64,000 nucleotides of DNA from Hofstenia miamia. Lineage: Eukaryota > Xenacoelomorpha > Acoela. The notes under the pieces were generated by a model. That model did no database searches, had not been told where the DNA came from, and worked only from the letters and a program-made list of their open reading frames with translations. Position 1 is the stretch's first letter, and the number at the start of each line of letters is the position of its first letter. Below are positions 34,967 to 47,011 of the stretch, in pieces. The stretch spans positions 2,340,567 through 2,404,566 of the forward strand of contig SCFE01000001.1 in assembly GCA_004352715.1 (NCBI GenBank), written 5' to 3'. The position numbers were made by a program, and so were the translations under genes.

Positions 34967-35764
34967 TTACAAAAGCAGAGCGCGGCAAGATGAGCACACA
35001 CTAGCTCTTGAAAAATAAAATCTACTTTTGATAAAGATTGCCCTTCAACAGTTCTACAAGTGGATTCTTCTCAATACGCAATATTCAATATGCAAATTTC
35101 GTAAACTTTCCATTGCAATAGTTCAAGATGGTGTCTTTATTGAACCACAAATTCTCAAGTTAGTACTGAATAGTGAATTCACAAATCTTATGAATGATTG
35201 TGAGAAGAAAGCTTGGGAATTCTTTTGTAACTTTGCGAATAGTTTCCTTGGCCGGCACAGAAATCCAGACTACAGACAAATAATTGATGGACTTTTGAGG
35301 AACTACAAGTCCATGGGCTGCATCATGTCCTTGGAAGTCCACATTCTGTACTCACACTTAGAATTCTTCCAAGAATATCTATGCGATGTTAGTGATGAAC
35401 ATGGGGAACAACTCCACAAATTGTATTGCCGTGATGGAACAACGCTATAAGGGCAAGTGGACTGTGGCTATGATGGCTGATTACTGTAGGGCCTAATGAG
35501 AGAATCTTCAATGTTATACAAGAAGAAGCGAAGGAGTGAAAAACACTTTTAATAAAAATAATTTTTAATATCTCATGTTGTAAAATACATTTAATACATT
35601 TATTCTTTGATATCTTTTATTAAAAAACATGTTTAATTAATTTTTTAATATCTTACAAAATTGGCTAAGGTTACATTTTCTGTTTAACTCTTAACAGGAA
35701 TAAAGTATGACTTTACTCCAAAACTGCGACTAGCCAACAAAAACGAATATCAGATCAGCGTATC
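34967..35764 (+). repeat. Near-exact duplicate of 34168-34965 across a single-N join
   Basis: Equal length (798 bp) and nearly identical sequence, differing at a few bases (for example near 34857/35656). The pattern fits two overlapping contig ends joined without merging. It includes the same DVSDEHGE frame with the same defect. Confidence 0.85.
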
Positions 35765-36897
35765 AAAGTTGACTATAATTTGCTGAAACGGTTATGAAAT
35801 TATGAATTTTACTGTTGTAATGAAATATTGATAACGTGTTTGTCATTGATAATTTCTTTGCCTGCTTACTTGCGGTATGCAGCATTTTCAATGCTGTCTA
35901 ATGCAGTTTTGTCTGTTCCTTTGTCATAGCAGAAAAATGAATATTTTTAAAATATTTAAGCAGTAATATGCAAATATGAAGTCTACTAAAAACTTTCTAA
36001 ACTTCTCCTAGACGTCTTCTAAGCGTCTTATAGACGTCTTCTAAACCATTTCTAAACGTCTTAAAGACGTCTTCTACACCTGACATAGGCCTGTTATGAG
36101 ACGTCTTCTAAACGTTTTATAGTTTATTGGGTCATACATTTTTAGCCTTTACTGATTTTTGTTTAATCCAAAATTATTTAAATGCACAATCCTCGATTTG
36201 CACAAACACTTCAGTGCAATTGGAATTTACGAAATTACGGGGATTTTGCAAATATCATGCAAAATGCGATTGATTCCAACATGTCTGCAATTCAATCGCT
36301 TTCTATTGTATTCTATCAAAATTTAAGTGCACATAATTTTTTTTCAGTTTACATAAGCATAAATAAATATTACAAACTATATTTACAAAACAAATTGAAC
36401 CTTTCATCAGTTTACTATGGCAAGATTAAGTGATCTATATTTATATGTCATTTGAAACTATTAAAAAAGCAATAAGATTTTGCAAAAAATCAAATTTTTG
36501 ACTAAATTATAAATATTTAAAAATGGTAACGCTAAAACTTATTTATGAATTGGCTTAGTAAAAATTATATTTTAAGATTGTATTAAATTTTAAATGTTTG
36601 AGAATGTGTTGCATAAATTTAGCACACTCGAGCGTGTGTAAATGTAAATGTTTGTTGGATTGTAATTGTGATATCTTAATGATTTTATTTTTTTGGTTTG
36701 ATAGTCAGTATATCAATGTTTTCTAAGAAAAAATTTGTTTAGACAGTAAATTGATTATTATATTTCAGATATAGTTAAAAATTCATACTAAATCTTCATA
36801 TATTTCGAGTGATTTACAGATTTTCTTTATAGTGCAACAAAAAAGAACCCAATGATTTCCTTATAAGTTACATTGCGTAACTTTAAAGTGAATATCT
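35765..36897. other. No gene seen; GACGTCTTCTAA short-repeat cluster at 36006-36120
   Basis: Within 36006-36120 the words GACGTCTTCTAA and AACGTCTT recur about six times with variants, in direct orientation, with the self-complementary GACGTC inside. The remainder is AT-rich, with an 83-codon frame (36182-36433) of no recognisable family. Confidence 0.5.
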
Positions 36898-37710
36898 GTT
36901 GTAGGCAGTGTTGACCATTTAAATAAATCGTTTTAAACGGTTTTAAACGTTGTTTAATTCAGCGGTTTGTATAAATACAGTAGTCAATTCAACGATTTCG
37001 GTTAAATTTCGTTTATTTGACAGGCTTTACTTAAACGGCTGGTTGAGGGGTATCTAAAATGTAGTATACAAGCGGTAAATAGCATATTGCTTTTAATCAA
37101 TTTTTATATGATGAACAATTTGAGAAAAAAGCAAGATCTTATCGAAAGTTATGTAAATCGGAATAAATCAGATATTAATTGACTAGGCTTATGTTCCAAA
37201 ACAGGCGGATACTCCTACTGTAGTAATTCAAGGCAATCTCTTAGATGTTCAGTTGTTGTAGATATATCAAGCGAGCACAAATGCTGGTGTGCAATGTCGT
37301 ATAGAGAACTGGCCTCAACTGAAAATTATCTAGAAGAAATTTTATAGCAAAAAATGGCTTTTGAATTATTTGCTGGAAGTACTCAACTTCCGCAGCTCAG
37401 AATAGTTGCACGATACTTGCTCAAAATTTTAGCCTTCCTATCTAACTGCTATAAGTCATTGCCTACAGGCCTCATTCTTTTCTAGTAGAAACAGGATTTC
37501 AATGGATACTATCTGAAAAAAACGTATTGTGTTGGAACCTAAGCAGACGATATATCAATTGATTTGAATATACATACTTTTTTGCATAAGTCTAGTTTGA
37601 ATGCAGTTTGTTCATTCAAATTAGTTTAAGCTATCGTTTAATGATAATTTCATAGTTTACTTGAATTAAGCAGTTTAAATATCACTTAAATGGCCAACAT
37701 TGGTTGTAGG
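36898..37710 (+). mobile_element. Complete hAT element, internally decayed, with perfect target duplication
   Basis: GTTGTAGG stands at 36898-36905 and again at 37703-37710. Between them the ends are CAGTGTTGACCATTTAAATA and, reversed, CAATGTTGGCCATTTAAGTG, a good imperfect terminal inverted repeat. Inside, the plus strand retains pieces resembling the hAT transposase C-terminus: LPQLRIVARYLL, then in another frame FFSSRNRISMDTI with a following aromatic segment, like the xxRNRLSPDTVEKL motif of the dimerisation region. At 797 bp with broken frames it is non-autonomous. Confidence 0.8.
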
Positions 37711-38394
37711 AATCGGATTTTTTCTTTAAAGACAATTTATACTACCTTAAAGAAAATCATTGTTTCAAGTACTTTAAAGTGTAAACAAGTTTAATCAAGT
37801 AAAACATATGAACTTTAAAGTTTTAGTTTTATTCACTTCCATGGGACCAGGCCAGATCCCCATTCTATGCGATGGGAGCCAGGAATACCCATGAAAAGGA
37901 TTGGTCTAGCAGAACCCTACTTCATGTGAAGTGCCTTCATGTTCACTACTGTACTATGCTTCCCTTTGGTCATGAATACCAACCAAAATATCCTTTTCTT
38001 AGACTTCATTATTTGAACAAAATTACTACGATAACAGTAATTTAAATGTTTAGCCAATCAGAATTTTGATGAATATTGTAGCCTAATGCCAGTCAGTAGT
38101 GGGGTGTATGTGCACCCCGAACCAAAATTTCTCTCAAGAGGGTAGATAAAATGATTTCAATTTAAAAACATTCAATAATTTGAAAGAGCAACTAATAAAC
38201 CTAGCCATTCATTCTTGTTGCTGCAATATCCTTGTAAGCATATTGTACTAAGTTTTGCCTAGAGCAAAATTGCGAACTAAGAAGTCAAAATCAGTTAAAT
38301 GTAGAATTTGTCGGGGGTACTCTGGTGTAGTTGTAGATTTTCCAAAATTTTTTATTACAGAAAAAATGGTGAAAATGCAAATTTTAAGCTGTCT
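37711..38394. other. No supported gene
   Basis: AT-rich spacer with a slightly GC-richer patch near 37850-37990. No frame with motifs. Confidence 0.35.
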
Positions 38395-39890
38395 ATAAAT
38401 GTCAAATGGCAAACTTGTAAAATATTTTTAGAATTAAACATTTATAAGTCAACAGGTCCTGATATTCATGGCATTACCATTCCCACCTGGATTTTCAGAA
38501 AATACTGTTATGAACTGGCATTTCCCATATCTGTCTTATTAAATCATTCATTTTCAACGTATGAAGCCTCCCCCTTTACATGCGCTAATGTGACCTGTTT
38601 GGAGAAAAGGAAGCCGGTTAAAAACCAAAGAAAAGATCTTCCACCAATTTCAATAATACACCCTGTTGAGAAAATAGCACAAGAGGTTTTATTGGAAAAG
38701 GAACTTATTGAAAAAATGTAAAGCAGTCTAGGTCCCAAACAGTATGGAGTTATCCCGCGTTGTTTCACCCTATACGAACTCCTTGATGTGACCCATATTT
38801 GGATAATTCAGTTGAAAAGTGCTGGGCAATACATACGAATATTTTTAATTGACTTCAGAAAGGCTTTTTTATTTAGTTAGCCATCTAATATTAATTAACA
38901 GACTGAGAGAAATCAACGTTAGCAACTATACATGCAACTGGATTATAAGCTTCTCATCTGGTCGTCAGCAAAGAGTTCGTTTACCTTGGGAACACTTTCA
39001 TTGTGGAATGCGTTGTATGCAAGAGTACTTCAAGGAACCAAACTTGGACCTTGGCTGTTTATGCTTTTTGTTAACTCTAATGAGATTTTGGCGTAACAGA
39101 GTTAAATTTATGAACGATCTGCAAGTCTGGGAAGTTTGCTCGCGTGATACTCCTTCAGAATTTGAATTTTTAGTTCACAAAGTGGAAAACTGGGCCAGCA
39201 AATCGCTTATGCAACTTAATCTAATAAATCAAAAAAATTACTATTTGTCCTTTGCATAACTTTAACTTACCATCTGAAGTTCAAATAACAGATGATAGTA
39301 TTCAGCGAATTCAATCAGCTAAACTCCTTGGATTAGTAGTTCAAGACAATCTCACATGGGAAGAAAATATTATACACATGGTTAATAAAGTCGCCAAAAT
39401 TGCATTTCCTCCGAATTCTTAAAAGATTTGGTATTCCATCATCACATCTAATCAAAATCTACACATCATTAATACGCCCTATTCTAGAGTACTGTTCACC
39501 CGTTTGGAGCAACGCAATAACTTATCAGCAAGTGTCAATTTCTTAGTGATCGACGAAATTCATGCAGTAGTAAGCTTTAGCAAAAAATCCAGAACAAAGA
39601 AAATTACCCACTGAGTCATTCTGTGCTAAACATACGTGATTTAGATTATAGTTTAAGTAACATTCGTGATTACTTCTTCCCCCATCGAACTCCCAGAATG
39701 GAGAAAAGTTTTGTCTACAATCAAATAGCAGAAATGGATTTGGTTGCACATGGGAAATGAAAGATATACACACACACATGTGTATATATATAAGTTTGTT
39801 AATGATAATTTATATTTATTACCTTATATTTTTCAATCTTTTGGTTGCAATTAATGTGAAATAAATCTCTCTCTCTCTTTCTCTCTCTCA
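38395..39890 (+). pseudogene. CR1/Jockey-like LINE, 5'-truncated, broken, with 3' CT-rich tail
   Basis: Reverse-transcriptase blocks read in order: KSTGPDIHGITIPTWIFRKY, ELAFPISVLLNHSFST, PVKNQRKDLPPISII (near 38430-38670), LIDFRKAF (38850), NWIISFSSGRQQRVRL (38940-38985), IQSAKLLGLVVQDNLTWEEN (about 39310-39370) and KRFGIPSSHLIKIYTSLIRP then EYCSPVW (39425-39510). The last block is LDYSLSNIRDYFFPHRTPRM (near 39645-39705). The copy ends in AATAAATCTCTCTCTC, a microsatellite-like 3' tail typical of CR1-type elements. Several stops and frame changes, and a lost catalytic YADD region, show it is dead. Confidence 0.8.
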
Positions 39891-39940
39891 AAAACACTAT
39901 TTCTATTGTTACTTCATTGAAATGAAATCTTTCAGCGCAN

Positions 39941-40628
39941 TTGCATAACTTTAACTTACCATCTGAAGTTCAAATAACAGATGATAGTATTCAGCGAATT
40001 CAATCAGCTAAACTCCTTGGATTAGTAGTTCAAGACAATCTCACATGGGAAGAAAATATTATACACATGGTTAATAAAGTCGCCAAAATTGCATTTCCTC
40101 CGAATTCTTAAAAGATTTGGTATTCCATCATCACATCTAATCAAAATCTACACATCATTAATACGCCCTATTCTAGAGTACTGTTCACCCGTTTGGAGCA
40201 ACGCAATAACTTATCAGCAAGTGTCAATTTCTTAGTGATCGACGAAATTCATGCAGTAGTAAGCTTTAGCAAAAAATCCAGAACAAAGAAAATTACCCAC
40301 TGAGTCATTCTGTGCTAAACATACGTGATTTAGATTATAGTTTAAGTAACATTCGTGATTACTTCTTCCCCCATCGAACTCCCAGAATGGAGAAAAGTTT
40401 TGTCTACAATCAAATAGCAGAAATGGATTTGGTTGCACATGGGAAATGAAAGATATACACACACACATGTATATATATATAAGTTTGTTAATGATAATTT
40501 ATATTTATTACCTTATATTTTTCAATCTTTTGGTTGCAATTAATGTGAAATAAATCTCTCTCTCTCTTTCTCTCTCTCAAAAACACTATTTCTATTGTTA
40601 CTTCATTGAAATGAAATCTTTCAGCGCA
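39941..40628 (+). repeat. Near-exact duplicate of 39252-39939 across a single-N join
   Basis: 688 bp equal in length and almost identical to the LINE 3' part just upstream; a difference is TGTGTATATA versus TGTATATATA near 39780/40469. As at 34966, the N at 39940 likely joins overlapping contig ends, so the second LINE tail is not a real second insertion. Confidence 0.85.
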
Positions 40629-42959
40629 TATACTAAGAATCATGTTTATTATTTGCAGGGGCAATAATATATAGATAATTATACAGTAACACAAAACATC
40701 ACCACTGGTATTGAAAACAAGAGCGTAAAGCTATATAGAGCATCCTCAGCATAATTTTCATTGACAAACAATAAGATGATGCAAAGATTCATACTGAAGA
40801 CACTGACGAAATATTGAAGCAACTATTTTGCCACAGACTTAACAACGTCAAACACTTCTATGTGATTAATGAACACGTTATATTATTGGAGTTGCTTTAT
40901 CAACATTTCAAACACTTTTGGATGTTGAAGAAAACATTCAAATTGCTTCTCAGCAAGCAAAAATGATTTTTATAATCAGTTTTGTTCAGTTTACGCACGT
41001 TTTTCTTCATAGTAATATGTTTATTATTGCCAAGCTTGCCGTTCTGTGTTGTGTAGAATATTTAAGTTTATTGTGTACACAATACAAAATGTTGTGTGGA
41101 ATATAAGAGCTCAGCGTCATTAAGTTAGCAATTTTGCCTTTATCCAAAATAAATCTGATGCATATATTATGATTTTTATCTTCCAAGACTAAAAAACTCC
41201 GTATTCTTACTTCTGCAATGTTAATAAAGAATTAAACTCCCATTAGTTAGGTTATTAATATGAACGTGATCTTATAATGTGCTTGAAAAGTAGCAAGTTT
41301 AAAAGACATTTTCTGAATTTGTTATATAGATTTTTTTTTGATAAACTTAAAATTTTTTAGACATGTCTGAATTCGAAAAGAAACATTTAAGAAATTTACA
41401 AAAAAAACAAATGTTGCAATATATATTTAGTTTCGACTGTTCTAAAGTTTTCAAAAATAGTACCCAACTACTTCTAATATAAGCCTTTATTATTAATAAA
41501 TACTATGTTTCCCGAACTAATAAAGATATCGAAAATCCGCAAACACAAGATAAAGGATTCTCTCCTCTTTATTCACTGCTGTTGTAAAGCCGTCCGAGGT
41601 TGTGAACCATTGAAGCTCACCTCACCTTTGAAGAAGTCTTTTCTACTGTTGAACACACCATGCCTTAATGATCATTGGTAGTTTATCCAGTCATGCCCAT
41701 ATTTAGAATTGTTGAACAGATCTGTTTAAAGATTGGTTAAAAAACCATAAATAGACTTGAAAGTATTTTAGAAGATCTGTTATATTTTTGCCATAATTAA
41801 TAAATTTCATTAACTAGCACTTTCTCTTGCTTTATACAAAAATGTATGAAATTTTCAAATGAATAATTAATTTTTTTAACTTCTGCTAGCAACGTAGAAA
41901 GATTACCGTTTGTTTTTTTAAAGGAGAAAGATCAAAATGGATAATTAATACTGAATGAATTTTTTTTTCAAAAAATTAAAAAACCTTTTGGTTGCGATGC
42001 CATTCGTACTAAAAAATTGGCATTATATAATACAATTTTTGCTTTTATTATCTGCTACTGAAACGAGTTTAGTAAGGAATCTTTTAAACACATCGATTAA
42101 ATAATTATATTTTAGTTTTCGTTAAATGAATTCGTTAATATGGCTAACAACACTGTCAGCTTAGGTCAATTGCTGCTCTCCTGAGTTTTGGACCACTTTA
42201 TCGTCTAAGCACTGGGTATAAGTTGAATTTGAAAGTTCTTAAAACACTCCACATTACTTTGAAAAACAATTAAGATTTTAACGTACTTCAAGCACAAATT
42301 CATTTCAGCACAAATTTTTATGAAAGCACGGGGTTACAGTAGGATGTTAAGGGATAATATCCTTTCAGTTGCTACTGGGAACCCATGGTTGAGATGTATT
42401 CCTAGATAAATTTCAATTTTTCAATAAGGTGTTATCATTGATAGAGATTATACATGTGAAGTGTTGATAGCATAAAATATAGACACAAGACAATCAAGAA
42501 CCCACCCCCCTCCAATTTACGTAGGTGTACTTGAATCAATCTATTTTGACAGGATCACTTACAATACTAAGGCATTTGTTTTTACTATGTTGATTTCACT
42601 GTACAGATATGGTTGAACAAGAACTACTAAGCTTAGACTTTTTCTGAAGTTACCATAAAATAAAAAAATAAATATCAAATTTTCATATAATGATCAAAAT
42701 TTATGGAAAAACTTATAGAAAGTTTTTAGAGAAAGTCAAAAATGAATTGAAATTAAATTACATTTCTCCGTGAAGATAACAAATGTACAATTTATTGAAC
42801 ACAACTTTCAACTAATGGTCATATCAAGAAAATTATTCCAAAAGAAAACAAGAATTTATATTTACATTATAATTTACATTGATGATAAATTCTAACATTT
42901 TTGCAAGATGATTATAGTTGGCAGGTATATCCAGCAAGATATTCCTCAATAAAGATAAC
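40629..42959. other. Long stretch without recognisable gene
   Basis: AT-rich on both strands. Frames such as 40918-41106 (+) have no motifs. No RNA gene seen. Confidence 0.4.
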
Positions 42960-43400
42960 GAGATGATTAACATAAAATATAGAATAAAAAACTCAACTGA
43001 AAGTGATTTCGCTTTTCATCGTGTATTGTGGAATATTGATTAAATGCAATTTGTAAATAAAATTTTCATTGATTTTTATTTCATCTTATTGTTTACTTAA
43101 AAAATAGCTCGTCTTGAAAATTTAGCAACTGCATAGTAGTTTAAAGCTTTATGAAATTTAAGTTTAATTTATCATATTTATCCTTCTAATTTAAATATAT
43201 CTCTTCATCATTGTTCAAGTATTTTACAGTGCAATTAAGTATAACCTCATTAGAAACATTTAATGACTGACTCAGATAATACCTACCTGTTTTAGTTTAT
43301 TACATGCATTTGTAGATAGTTCGCGAAGCAACCAGTCAAGTGATGTGGAATTAATAAAACTTCCCAAAAATTTTTCACTGATAAATTTTTCATTATATAC
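42960..43400. repeat. Diverged dispersed duplication, copy matching 26640-27080
   Basis: Collinear blocks shared with 26640-27080 as described there. Identity is moderate with small indels, so the duplication is old. Confidence 0.55.
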
Positions 43401-43970
43401 AGGGTAAAAATTTTATAAACCACTTCGTTTGCTTAATATTAAAATTTCATTCATAACACTCGACTTTTCCAAACTTCTATTGTTTCTTAGGATTGATCCA
43501 GATTTAATGATTGTTTGAATCAGAGCTAAATAATTATCAGGGGGTTTTAATATTGAGCACTGCATATTTATGTTACATTTATGAAAAAAAAATAATTTCT
43601 TAAAAATAATATCCAACACCTAACACCGTAATATAACTTAAAAAGGGAGGGGGGCTGGGTCCCAATCAAATTTAACAAGGTGTAAGCCCTCGAGTATACT
43701 TCTGGTTTGTATGCTACATTGTACATTGATGTAATAATTGATGTCCACTCCAGTACCGCTTAGAAAAGCACTTATAGATGGAATTGTATTTTGTTGCAAC
43801 ATAGTTCTGCATTTTCTTAGTTTTTAAAGTCAAACTGTTGATAAACAAGAGCATTTTTACATGTAAAATTGTAAGAGATCATATAAAATTAGAGCATTTA
43901 TAACCTTCAGTTGTTTAAACTTAAATTATTGCTAACGCTATGACTATTTTTAACATTAATATTGAATTGC
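43401..43970. other. Spacer, no gene seen
   Basis: AT-rich with a short G-rich patch near 43646-43660. A 68-codon minus frame (43413-43619) has no motifs. Confidence 0.35.
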
Positions 43971-43971
43971 G

Positions 43972-44541
43972 TTTTTGAGAGAGAGGGAAATTTATTTATC
44001 ACTAGCAACCTAGCAAGTGGTTTGAATAATAGTGATACAAATACAAAACAAATCACCAAATACAACTAACTGCTAACAGTTACTAAGCACTACTAATAGT
44101 TATGACACATCTTACTGATCTGAGAAGATTTTTCAAATCTTGATGTATGGCATGGCAATATTCTATCCCGGATATCCCGTAAATGATACTCCAGTGACCA
44201 ATGACTTGGGATTAATTGATGGAGACAATAATCCCCTTTCAGTATATTTGCAAACAATGTGTCGCACTGAGACCTCTGCGTGCCTCTAGCGTTGAACATT
44301 TGAAGAAAGCCAGTGACTCGTGATACTGCAAGAATGGCTCGATTATTAGGGGTGGATATTCTCGATTTTCCAGCTTTGAAAGTTCGTTAATCCATAGTGC
44401 CAGACTGGGGCACAGTATTCAAGAACAGAACGTGTAGTTGCAAAATACACGGTGATAAGATGATTACCTGGTAACCCGCTGCGCTTTATGGATTTTAAGA
44501 AGAAAAGTCTCTTGGTAGCTTTCTTAACTATATCCTGGACA
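43972..44541 (-). pseudogene. CR1-like LINE, C-terminal part (left of gap)
   Basis: The minus strand reads VQDIVKKATKRLFFLKSIKR, SGLPGNHLITVYFATTRSVL and EYCAPVWHYGLTNFQ, then after a frame change NNRAILAVSRVTGFL and SLEYHLRDIRDRILPCHTSR. This is the C-terminal region of a CR1-type polymerase. The reversed 3' end carries the same CTCTCTC tail as the LINE ending at about 39890, so both belong to one family. The element continues in frame at 47012 once the gap and stray contig between are ignored. Confidence 0.75.
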
Positions 44542-45223
44542 NNNNNNNNNNNNNNNNNNNNNNNNNNNNNNNNNNNNNNNNNNNNNNNNNNNNNNNNNNN
44601 NNNNNNNNNNNNNNNNNNNNNNNNNNNNNNNNNNNNNNNNNNNNNNNNNNNNNNNNNNNNNNNNNNNNNNNNNNNNNNNNNNNNNNNNNNNNNNNNNNNN
44701 NNNNNNNNNNNNNNNNNNNNNNNNNNNNNNNNNNNNNNNNNNNNNNNNNNNNNNNNNNNNNNNNNNNNNNNNNNNNNNNNNNNNNNNNNNNNNNNNNNNN
44801 NNNNNNNNNNNNNNNNNNNNNNNNNNNNNNNNNNNNNNNNNNNNNNNNNNNNNNNNNNNNNNNNNNNNNNNNNNNNNNNNNNNNNNNNNNNNNNNNNNNN
44901 NNNNNNNNNNNNNNNNNNNNNNNNNNNNNNNNNNNNNNNNNNNNNNNNNNNNNNNNNNNNNNNNNNNNNNNNNNNNNNNNNNNNNNNNNNNNNNNNNNNN
45001 NNNNNNNNNNNNNNNNNNNNNNNNNNNNNNNNNNNNNNNNNNNNNNNNNNNNNNNNNNNNNNNNNNNNNNNNNNNNNNNNNNNNNNNNNNNNNNNNNNNN
45101 NNNNNNNNNNNNNNNNNNNNNNNNNNNNNNNNNNNNNNNNNNNNNNNNNNNNNNNNNNNNNNNNNNNNNNNNNNNNNNNNNNNNNNNNNNNNNNNNNNNN
45201 NNNNNNNNNNNNNNNNNNNNNNN
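44542..45223. other. Assembly gap (682 N)
   Basis: The right edge (45224-45312, 89 bp) repeats 43991-44079, and the left edge (44479-44541) repeats 46949-47011. This suggests that the scaffold doubles back here. Confidence 0.9.
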
Positions 45224-45313
45224 TTTATTTATCACTAGCAACCTAGCAAGTGGTTTGAATAATAGTGATACAAATACAAAACAAATCACCAAATACAACT
45301 AACTGCTAACAGN

Positions 45314-46947
45314 AAAATGAATGTTGATGAGTTTATTCAATGTTTGCTGCTGGAGATGCTTTCAGCAAAATTTTGGTGTCTTGAAGTGACTTGGTATAAG
45401 ACAAAAAAGCATTGTTTTAGGCTCCTAAAACGTTTTAAAACACAATTCTTCCAACACTGTTGTTGGTAGGTTCGGAGGCAGCATGTGGCAAAAATAGCGC
45501 TTTTTCAAACAAATTAAAAAAGACATTAACATGTATATTTTATCTAGCACAGTCACAATATGATACCTTCAATATTAGCAGTCGATGTTACTGTATAATG
45601 CCCCACTAAAGCAATGTCACCTCGTCACGGTGTGACTAAAAATTCGATCGGAATTATTTCGATTTTTAGTTCTTAATTGATTCAAAATTTCGATCGATAT
45701 AAAACGTCGCATATTAATATTAAGATAGCAATCAGAATCGAATTTTGTACCCCATCGCATGACAAAAAATGAATTTTGAAATTTGAATCCTTTTCAAACT
45801 TTGATTTAAATATTTGAATATCCTTTTTTTGAAAGTTTGATTCGAAATTTGAAAGTATGAAGTGATGTCATTATATCTTTCACAAATGCCATTTAAAATT
45901 TGGGTCAATACATTCAGATTACTTATTAAAAAATGAATAAATTACTTCTACGTTTTTAAAAGAAATGTGCTTTGTTTACTACAAAGAAAATTAAATTGAA
46001 TTTATTTAGAAGTTGCATTTTATTAACCCTTCCTTATCGCTCACAATGTTGGTGGCCATCACATAGAAAATTTCAGATCTTAAAAAATTTCCAGAAGACA
46101 TTTTGCATTGCATGCAAAGCAAAACTTATTGTTAATGATACAATTTTATCTATAACACGGCAATTTCTTTAAAGTTTTGACAATATTCTCTTTGGGAAGA
46201 CTACAATAACGGCATCTAATTATCTTAATTATGAAGTACAAATTATAAGTACAAAATTATCTTCAAATAAATTATTTATAGTTCTCAAATCAAAAAGATT
46301 TTTATTTATCAAATTATTCTGATAGGATATTGCATTTGGCGAATTACATGATCTTAATTAATTATTAATATATACATTCATTTACGTCATCGAATTCTTA
46401 AAAGAAAATTAAAGGAGTTCTTTGAAAATTTTGTAAGAACAAAACATTACAGAGATAATATGTGCACAATGTAGACAATTTAGATCTGTGAATAAATATA
46501 TTAGTTTTTATATTATAACCTTATTTTTGGTAATTTTGGTTTTGTATGAATTAAGCCCTTTAATCACTCAAAGTCTGTGCTTCTGTACTACCAAGAGCTG
46601 GGCATTCATTTCCATTGCATTTTCTTCCTTGACATTCAAAGGATTGTGTTAAATTCACCCAAACTCCATCTACATCGCAATAAGCATCGTTTGGTGTTAC
46701 AATCTTCTAAACAAAGAATTTTTTTTAATATAAACACTTAGTTTTCGAATTCTTTCATTACAAATACATTTCAAAATGAACGAAAGCAGTGTATATTTAT
46801 AGATTTTAACAAAGTCTTCTTCTATCTTTAAAAAGAACCAGATTATCTCATTACGTTTGTGATCAAAGTATTAAGCCAATAACTAAATGTTCTCGTCATA
46901 TTTTGTTAATCAAATAAAGATATAGCAATGTACTAAATACGCGAATG
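45314..46947. repeat. Inserted contig, first 1.2 kb near-identical to 47563-48791
   Basis: The segment is bounded by single Ns (45313 and 46948). Bases 45314-46541 match 47563-48791 with one T-run length difference; 46542-46947 are unique and hold a TSP1 terminal exon. It includes a short LINE C-terminal scrap on the plus strand (45972-46172, reading SCILLTLPYRSQCWWPSHRK then ILKNFQKTF) that recurs at 48222-48422. It looks like an alternative haplotype or misplaced contig. Confidence 0.75.
46560..46706 (-). CDS. Terminal exon of a TSP1-type extracellular protein
   Basis: After a good acceptor (polypyrimidine-rich TTTGTTTAG, TAG at 46707-46709) the minus strand encodes 48 residues to TAA at 46560-46562. 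They read KIVTPNDAYCDVDGVW, VNLTQSFECQGRKC and NGNECPALGS, then a short acidic tail. The C-x-GRKC-x-GN-x-C ending matches the last cysteines of a thrombospondin type-1 repeat, and NLT is a possible N-glycosylation site. The exon starts in phase 0, compatible with the phase-0 donor of the exon at 50326-50501, so these may be the last two exons of one gene with an intron of about 3.6 kb. The exon lies inside the stray contig, which weakens that link. Confidence 0.6.
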   Translation of the reverse strand, partial: KIVTPNDAYCDVDGVWVNLTQSFECQGRKCNGNECPALGSTEAQTLSD

Positions 46948-47011
46948 NCTGCGCTTTATGGATTTTAAGAAGAAAAGTCTCTTGGTAGCTTTCTTAACTA
47001 TATCCTGGACA

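Noticed and set aside
40488-40694. Arg/Glu-rich minus-strand frame
   Set aside because: Produced by the CT-repeat tail of the LINE (ERERERE from GAGAGA) in a region duplicated by the assembly.
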